The position numbers and the translations under genes are program-made. A DNA stretch of 64,000 nucleotides from Cervus elaphus (lineage: Eukaryota; Chordata; Mammalia; Artiodactyla; Cervidae): assembly GCF_910594005.1 (NCBI RefSeq), contig NC_057827.1, positions 4,650,001 to 4,714,000 of the forward strand, given 5' to 3'. The notes below the pieces were generated by a model. That model had not been told where the DNA came from, made no database searches, and was given only the letters and a program-made list of their open reading frames with translations. This document shows positions 58,758-64,000 of the stretch, piece after piece; the stretch's first letter is position 1; every line of letters starts with the position of its first letter.

Positions 58758-61180
58758 TCCTCGAGGCTTGGCAGGGCAATTGGGACGCCTCTCCAGCTGA
58801 CGCGGGAGACCAAGTCTACCTTTCCATGTGCCACAGGAATTCTGGGACTCCTATCAAGTTTCACGAGGAGTCAGGCATCGTCTCCTTTGGAGGCACTGAT
58901 CTCCGCATACCTCTGGAGTTTTCAAAGGATGTGAGGCCTCTAGTCGCGATGAGGTGGGGAACTAGGTGTTTCTCTGTGGTCTCCACAGGGGATTCAGACA
59001 TCCTTTCGTCTTGGGAGATGCAGGACGAGCCTGCATTGAAGTCACTGCAGGGATGTCCGGCATTATTTCGAGTCAGGGCATCGCAGTGTCCATTCCACTT
59101 GAGCCTGCAAACTCAGGGTCCCTCTCACATACCTAGAGCTGAGAGAAGCCTCCTCTTGAGGTGCTTGTGGTAAGGTGGTAATCCTCTGGAATCGAAGCCA
59201 GGGACTAACCTCTCACCTCGAGTTGATTTTTGGTCCACGGAGCTCTTTAGTGTTGCTACAGGGACCTCAGGATCCCGCTAGCCTTGAAACAGTTTTCTTG
59301 GGGTTTCTCTGGAGTGCCATCAAGGAAATAAAGGCTCCTTTCATGTGTGATGTGCAACACGGAATTGCTCTGCACGCAGTGCAGGGGAATCGGGCCTCAT
59401 CTCGCGGCGAGGGGGAAGTCTCATGGTTTTTCTTGAGTTGCGGCGGAAATCTGGGGTATATTCTCGAGTTACGACAGGAATGGCTCTTCCAACCACGTGT
59501 TTGTTCAGCCACGTCAGGACTCCTGCCTAGTTGCGAGGGACAACTCGGGATTCTCCTCGAGGCTTGGCAGGGCAATTGGGACGCCTCTCCAGCTGAGGCG
59601 GGAGACCAAGGGTCCCTTTCCACGTGCCACAGGAATCCTGGGACTCCTATCAAGTTTCACGAGGAGTCAGGCATCGTCTCCTTTGGAGGCACTGATCTCC
59701 GCGTACCTCTGGAGTTTTCAAAGGATGTGAGGCCTCCGGTCGCAATGAGGTGGGGAACTAGTTCTTTCTCGGTGGTCTCCACAGGGGATTCAGACATCCT
59801 TTCGTCTTGGGAGATGCAAGACGAGCCTGCATTCAAGTCACTGCAGGGATATCCGGCCTTATTTTGAGTCAGGGCATCGCGGTGTCCATTCCACTTGAGG
59901 CCGCAAACTCAGGGTCCCTCTCACATACCTAGATCTGAGAGGAGCCTCCTCTTGAGGTGCTTGTGGTAAGGTGGTATACCTGTGGAGTCGAAGCCAGGGA
60001 CTAACCTCTCATCTCGAGTTGATTCTTGGTCCACGGAGCTCTTTCGTGCTGCTACAGTGACCTCAGGATCCCTATAGCCTTGAAACAGTGTTCTTGGGGT
60101 TTCTCTGGCGTGCCATCAAGGAAATCAAGGCTCCTTTCATGTGTGATGTGCAACACGGAATTGCTCTGCACGCAGTGCAGGGGAATCGGGCCTCATCTCG
60201 CCGCGAGGGGGAAGTCTCATGGTTTTTCTCGAGTTTCGGCGGGAACCTGGGGTATATTCTCGAGTTACGACGGGGATGGCCCTTCCACACACGTGTTTGT
60301 TCAGCGACGTCAGGACTCCTGCCTAGTTGCGAGGGACAACTCGGGATTCTCCTTGAGGCTTGGCAGGGCAATTGGGACGCCTCTCCATCTGAGGCGGGAG
60401 ACCAAGGGTCCCTTTCCACGTGCCACAGGAATCCTGGGACTCCTATCAAGTTTCACGAGGAGTCAGGCATCGTCTCCTTTGGAGGCACTGATCTCCGCGT
60501 ACCTGTGGAGTTTTCAAAGAATATGAGGCCTTCGGTCGCGGTGAGGTGGGGAACTAGGTCTTTCTCTGTGGTCTGCACAGGGGATGCAGACATCCTTTCG
60601 TCTTGGGAGATGCAAGACAAGCCTGCATTCAAGCCACTGCAGGGATGACCGGCCTTATTTCGAATCCGGGCATCCCGGTGTTCATTTCACTTGAGGGCCC
60701 AAACTCAGGGTCCCTCTCACATACCTAGAGCTGAGAGAAGCTTCCTCTTGAGTTGCTTGTGGTAAGGTGGTATTCCTCTGGAGTCGAAGCCAGGGACGAA
60801 CCTCTCTTCTCGAGTTGATTTTTGGTTCACAGAATTCTTTCGTGTTGCTACAGTGACCTCAGGATCCCTCTATCCTTTAAACAGTGTTCTTGGGGTTTCT
60901 CTGGATTGCCATCAAGGAAATCAAGGCTCCTTTCATGTGTGATGTGAAACACGGAATTGCTCTGCACGCAGTGCAGGGGAATCGGGCCTCATCTCGCGGC
61001 GAGTGGGAAGTCTCATGGTTTTTCTCGAGTTGCGGCGGGAACCTGGGGTATATTCTCGAGTTATGACGGGGATGGCTCTTCCACCCACGTGTTTGTTCAG
61101 CGACGTCAGGACTCTTGCCTAGTTGCGAGGGACAACTCGGAATTCTCCTCGAGGCTTGGCAGGGCAATTGGGACGCCTCT
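58758..61180 (+). repeat. Units 74 (back) to 77 (front): Z tail, U1, V/O, Y
   Basis: The back of unit 74 has Z variants and the gcattgaagtcactgc tail. Unit 75 (59292) is U1 and pairs with unit 55 at about +15917 bp. Unit 76 (60088) has a V front (gtgctgctacag, ctggcgtgcc) but a consensus body with tcagcgacgtcagg and an O-like tail (caaagaatatgagg, gtctgcacagg, gatgcagac). Its last stretch has private changes (gggatgaccgg, aatccgggcatcccgg). Unit 77 (60884) is Y (ggttcacagaattc, ctatcctttaaacag, gatgtgaaacacgg) with private gagtgggaag and cggaattctcc. Confidence 0.8.
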
Positions 61181-63640
61181 CCAGCTGAGGCAGGAGACCA
61201 AGGGTCCCTTTCCATGTGCCACAGGAATCCTGGGACTCCTATCAACTTTCACGAGGAGTCAGGCATCGTCTCCTTTGGAGGCACTGATCTCCGCGTACCT
61301 CTGGAGTTTTCAAAGGATGTGAGGCATCCGGTCGCAATGAGGTGGGGAACTAGGTCTTTCTCTGTGGTCTCCACAGGGGATTCAGCCATCCTTTCGTCTT
61401 GGGAGATGCAAGACGAGCCTGCATTCAAGTCACTGCAGGGATATCCGGCCTTATTTCGAGTCAGGGCATCTTGGTGTCCATTCCACTTGAGGCCGCAAAC
61501 TCAGGGTCCCTCTCACATACCTGGATCTGAGAGGAGCCTCCTCTTGAGGTGCTTGTGGTAAGGTGGTATTCCTCTGGAGTGGAAGCCATGGACTAACCTC
61601 TCATCTCGAGTTGATTTTTGGCCCACGGAGCTCTATAATGTTGCTACAGTGACATCAGGATTCCTCTAGCCTTGAAACAGTGTTCTTGGGGTTTCTCTGG
61701 AGTGCCATCAAGGAAATCAAGGCTCCTTTCATGTGTGTTGTGCAACATGGAATTGCTCTGCAAGCAGTGCAGGGGAATCGGGCCTCATCTCGCGGCGAGG
61801 GGGAAGTCTCATGGTTTTTCTCGAGTTGCTGCGGGAACCTGGGGTATATTCTCGAGTTACGACGGGGATGGCCCTTCCACACACGTGTTTGTTCAGCGAC
61901 GTCAGGACTCCTGCCTAGTTGCGAGGGACAACTCGGGATTCTCCTCGAGGCTTGGCAGGGCAATTGGGACGCCTCTCCAGCTGACGCGGGAGACCAAGTC
62001 AACCTTTCCATGTGCCACAGGAATTCTGGGACTCCTATCAAGTTTCACGAGGAGTCAGGCATCGTCTCCTTTGGAGGCACTGATCTCCGCATACATCTGG
62101 AGTTTTCAAAGGATGTGAGGCCTCCGGTCGCGATGAGGTGGGGAACTAGGTCTTTCTCTGTGGTCTCCACAGGGGATTCAGACATCCTTTCGTCTTCGGA
62201 GATGCACGACGAGCCTGCATTGAAGTCACTGCAGGGATGTCCGGCATTATTTCGAGTCAGGGAATCGCAGTGTCCATTCCACTTGAGCCTGCAAACTCAG
62301 GGTCCCTCTCACATACCTAGAGCTGAGAGAAGCCTCCTCTTGAGGTGCTTGTGGTAAGGTGGTATTCCTCTGGAATCGAAGCCAGGGACTAACCTCTCAC
62401 CTCGAGTTGATTTTTGGTCCACGGAGCTCTTTAGTGTTGCTACAGGGACCTCAGGATCCCGCTAGCCTTGAAACAGTTTTCTTGGGGTTTCTCTGGAGTG
62501 CCATCAAGGAAATAAAGGCTCCTTTCATGTGTGATGTGCAACACGGAATTGCTCTGCACGCAGTGCAGGGGAATCGGGCCTCATCTCGCTGCGAGGGGGA
62601 AGTCTCATGGTTTTTCTTGAGTTGCGGCGGAAATCTGGGGTATATTCTCGAGTTACGACAGGAATGGCTCTTCCAACCACGTGTTTGTTCAGCCACGTCA
62701 GGACTCCTGCCTAGTTGCGAGGGACAACTCAGGATTCTCCTTGAGGCTTCGCAGGGCAATTGGGACGCCTCTCCAGCTGAGGCGGGAGACCAAGGGTCCC
62801 TTTCCACGTGCCACAGGAATCCTGGGACTCCTATCAAGTTTCACGAGGAGTCAGGCATCGTCTCCTTTGGAGGCACTGATCTCCGCGTACCTCTGGAGTT
62901 TTCAAAGGATGTGAGGCTTCCGGTCGCAATGAGGTGGGGAACTAGTTCTTTCTCGGTGGTCTCCACAGGGGATTCAGCCATCCTTTCGTCTTGGGAGATG
63001 CAAGACGAGCCTGCATTCAAGTCACTGCAGGGATATCCGGCCTTATTTTGAGTCAGGGCATCGCGGTGTCCATTCCACTTGAGCCCGCAAACTCAGGGTC
63101 CCTCTCACATACCTAGATCTGAGAGGAGCCTCCTCTTGAGGTGCTTGTGGTAAGGTGGTATACCTCTGGAGTCGAAGCCAGGGACTAACCTCTCATCTCG
63201 AGTTGATTCTTGGTCCACGGAGCTCTTTCGTGCTTCTACAGTGACCTCAGGATCCCTCTAGCCTTGAAACAGTGTTCTTGGGGTTTCTCTGGCGTGCCAT
63301 CAAGGAAATCAAGGCTCCTTTCCTGTGTGATGTGCAACACGGAATTGCTCTGCACGCAGTGCAGGGGAATCGGGCCTCATCTCGCGGCGAGGGGGAAGTC
63401 TCATGGTTTTTCTCGAGTTGCGGCGGGAACTTGGGGTGTATTCTCGAGTTACGACGGGGATGGCCCTTCCACACACGTTTTTGTTCAGGGATGTTAGGAC
63501 TCCTGCCTAGTTGCGAGGGACAACTCGGGATTCTCCTCGAGGCTTGGCAGGGCAATTGGGACGCCTCTCCAGCTGAGGCGGAAGATCAAGGGTCCCTTTC
63601 CAAATGCCACAGGAATCCTGAGACTTCTTTCAAGTTTCAC
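61181..63640 (+). repeat. Segment Y-tail, Z, U1, V: copy 2 of the 11143-bp-offset duplication
   Basis: Units 77 (back), 78 (Z, 61680), 79 (U1, 62476) and 80 (V, 63272) follow 50041-52500 in order at +11143 bp. Private substitutions mark this copy: ggagtggaagccatgg, ctctgcaagcagtg, ttgctgcggg, ctccgcatacatctgg and cgtcttcggagatgcacg in unit 78; aactcaggattctccttg and cttcgcaggg in unit 79; gggtgtattctcg and ggcggaagatc in unit 80. Unit lengths stay at exactly 796 bp. Confidence 0.83.
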
Positions 63641-64000
63641 GAGGAGTCAGGCATCGTCTCCTTTGGAGGCACTGATCTCCGCGTACCTCTGGAGTTTTCA
63701 AAGGATGTGAGGCCTCCGGTCGCGATCAGGTGGGGAACTAGTTTTTTCTCTGTGGTCTCCACAGGGGATTCAGACATCCTTTCGTCTTGGGATATGCAAG
63801 AGGAACCAGCATTCTGGTCACTGCAGGGATGTCCGGCCTTACTTCGAGTCAGGGCATCGTGGTGTCCATTCCACTTGAGGCGGCAAACTCAGGGTCCCTC
63901 TCACTTACCTAGAGCTGAGAGAAGCCTCCGCTTGAGGTGCTTGTGGTAAGGTGGTATTCCTCTGGAGTCGAAGCCAGGGACTAACCTCTCATCTCGAGTT
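63641..64000 (+). repeat. Tail of last monomer, cut by right edge
   Basis: This is the end of unit 80, which is incomplete in the window (729 bp from its phase point). The tail has gggatatgcaagagg, accagcattctgg and gaagcctccgcttgagg, matching unit 50 (39900-40070). Those changes set it apart from unit 66, its partner up to about 63640. The array continues past the window with ctcatctcgagtt, the normal lead-in to another unit. Confidence 0.93.

Larger units (their letters stand above)
1..64000 (+). repeat. Ruminant-type satellite DNA array, ~796-bp monomer, about 80.4 units
   Basis: The same ~796-bp sequence repeats head to tail through the entire window. The phase motif gaaacag followed by tgttcttgg or ttttcttgg recurs at 403, 1199, 1994, 2790, 3586, 4382, 5178 and so on to 63272, giving 80 phase points whose spacing never leaves 794-796 bp. 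All units have one orientation, and I saw no insertion or deletion longer than about 2 bp. Units differ by scattered substitutions that define recurring unit types. The length, the 31-bp substructure and the high CpG content fit the pecoran satellite I / 1.715 family, which lies at centromeres. That family name comes from recall, without a database match. Satellite status is essentially certain; deer versus bovid origin is undecided. Confidence 0.98.

Noticed and set aside
403..63949. Open reading frames of 60-264 codons on both strands in every unit
   Set aside because: They repeat with the satellite, overlap in several frames, change frame from unit to unit, are broken by ordinary unit variants (such as ctagag) and show no recognisable domain. 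I treat them as by-products and annotate no CDS.
1..64000. CRISPR array or prokaryotic tandem system
   Set aside because: Repeats are contiguous with no spacers, the unit is 796 bp, and the substructure is that of a eukaryotic satellite. No cas-like gene is present.
1..64000. Ribosomal DNA or histone-type tandem gene array
   Set aside because: No rRNA motif, histone frame or promoter-like unique spacer appears; the unit is too short and internally repetitive.
1..64000. Firm species or chromosome assignment
   Set aside because: Monomer length and substructure fit pecoran satellite I, but I cannot separate deer from bovids without a database comparison, so no species is named.

Overview
The whole window is one uninterrupted tandem array of a satellite DNA with a monomer of about 796 bp. 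Taking the last base of the motif gaaacag as phase point gives 80 phase points, from 403 to 63272. The 79 intervals between them are all 794, 795 or 796 bp (mean about 795.8), and every unit is in the same orientation. There is no unique sequence, transposon, RNA gene or credible protein-coding gene. The open frames of up to about 264 codons occur on both strands, repeat in every unit and are by-products of a repeat with few stop codons.

Each monomer is itself built from degenerate blocks of about 31 bp (about 25.7 per monomer). They are easiest to see in the tctcgagtt-type blocks spaced exactly 31 bp apart (2929 and 2960 in one unit). A roughly 0.8 kb unit with 31-bp substructure and high CpG content is what I know of the ruminant (pecoran) satellite I / 1.715 g/ml centromeric family of deer, sheep, goat and relatives. 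The window is therefore most likely pericentromeric or centromeric heterochromatin of a ruminant. I cannot name the species, and the family name rests on recall rather than a search.

Layout: (A) 1-3480, a partial unit plus four generic units without visible higher-order structure. (B) 3481-25392, a five-unit higher-order repeat of about 3.98 kb. It exists as two related versions: P-Q-R-S-T, seen as two nearly identical copies at 3507-7486 and 7487-11466, and R'-Q-T'-S-T, seen at 16259-20237 and 20238-24198. A mosaic region separates them. (C) 25393-40620, other unit types (O, U, V, W, X, Y, Z), including a three-unit repeat X-Y-Z of 2387 bp. (B patch) 40621-42480, a short block of domain-B units inside C/D-type sequence. 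(D) 42481-64000, a reshuffled second version of domain C in which multi-unit segments recur at offsets of 11143, 19097, 19896 and 21485 bp.

The main result is a readable record of array evolution. At least eight hybrid monomers change type within the unit, one tract resembles gene conversion, and block order is kept over 2-3 kb while the offset steps by whole numbers of monomers. That is the pattern expected from unequal crossing-over and segmental amplification. Letters for unit types are my own labels. Block boundaries are read by eye and are accurate to tens of bases; no alignment or identity calculation was run.
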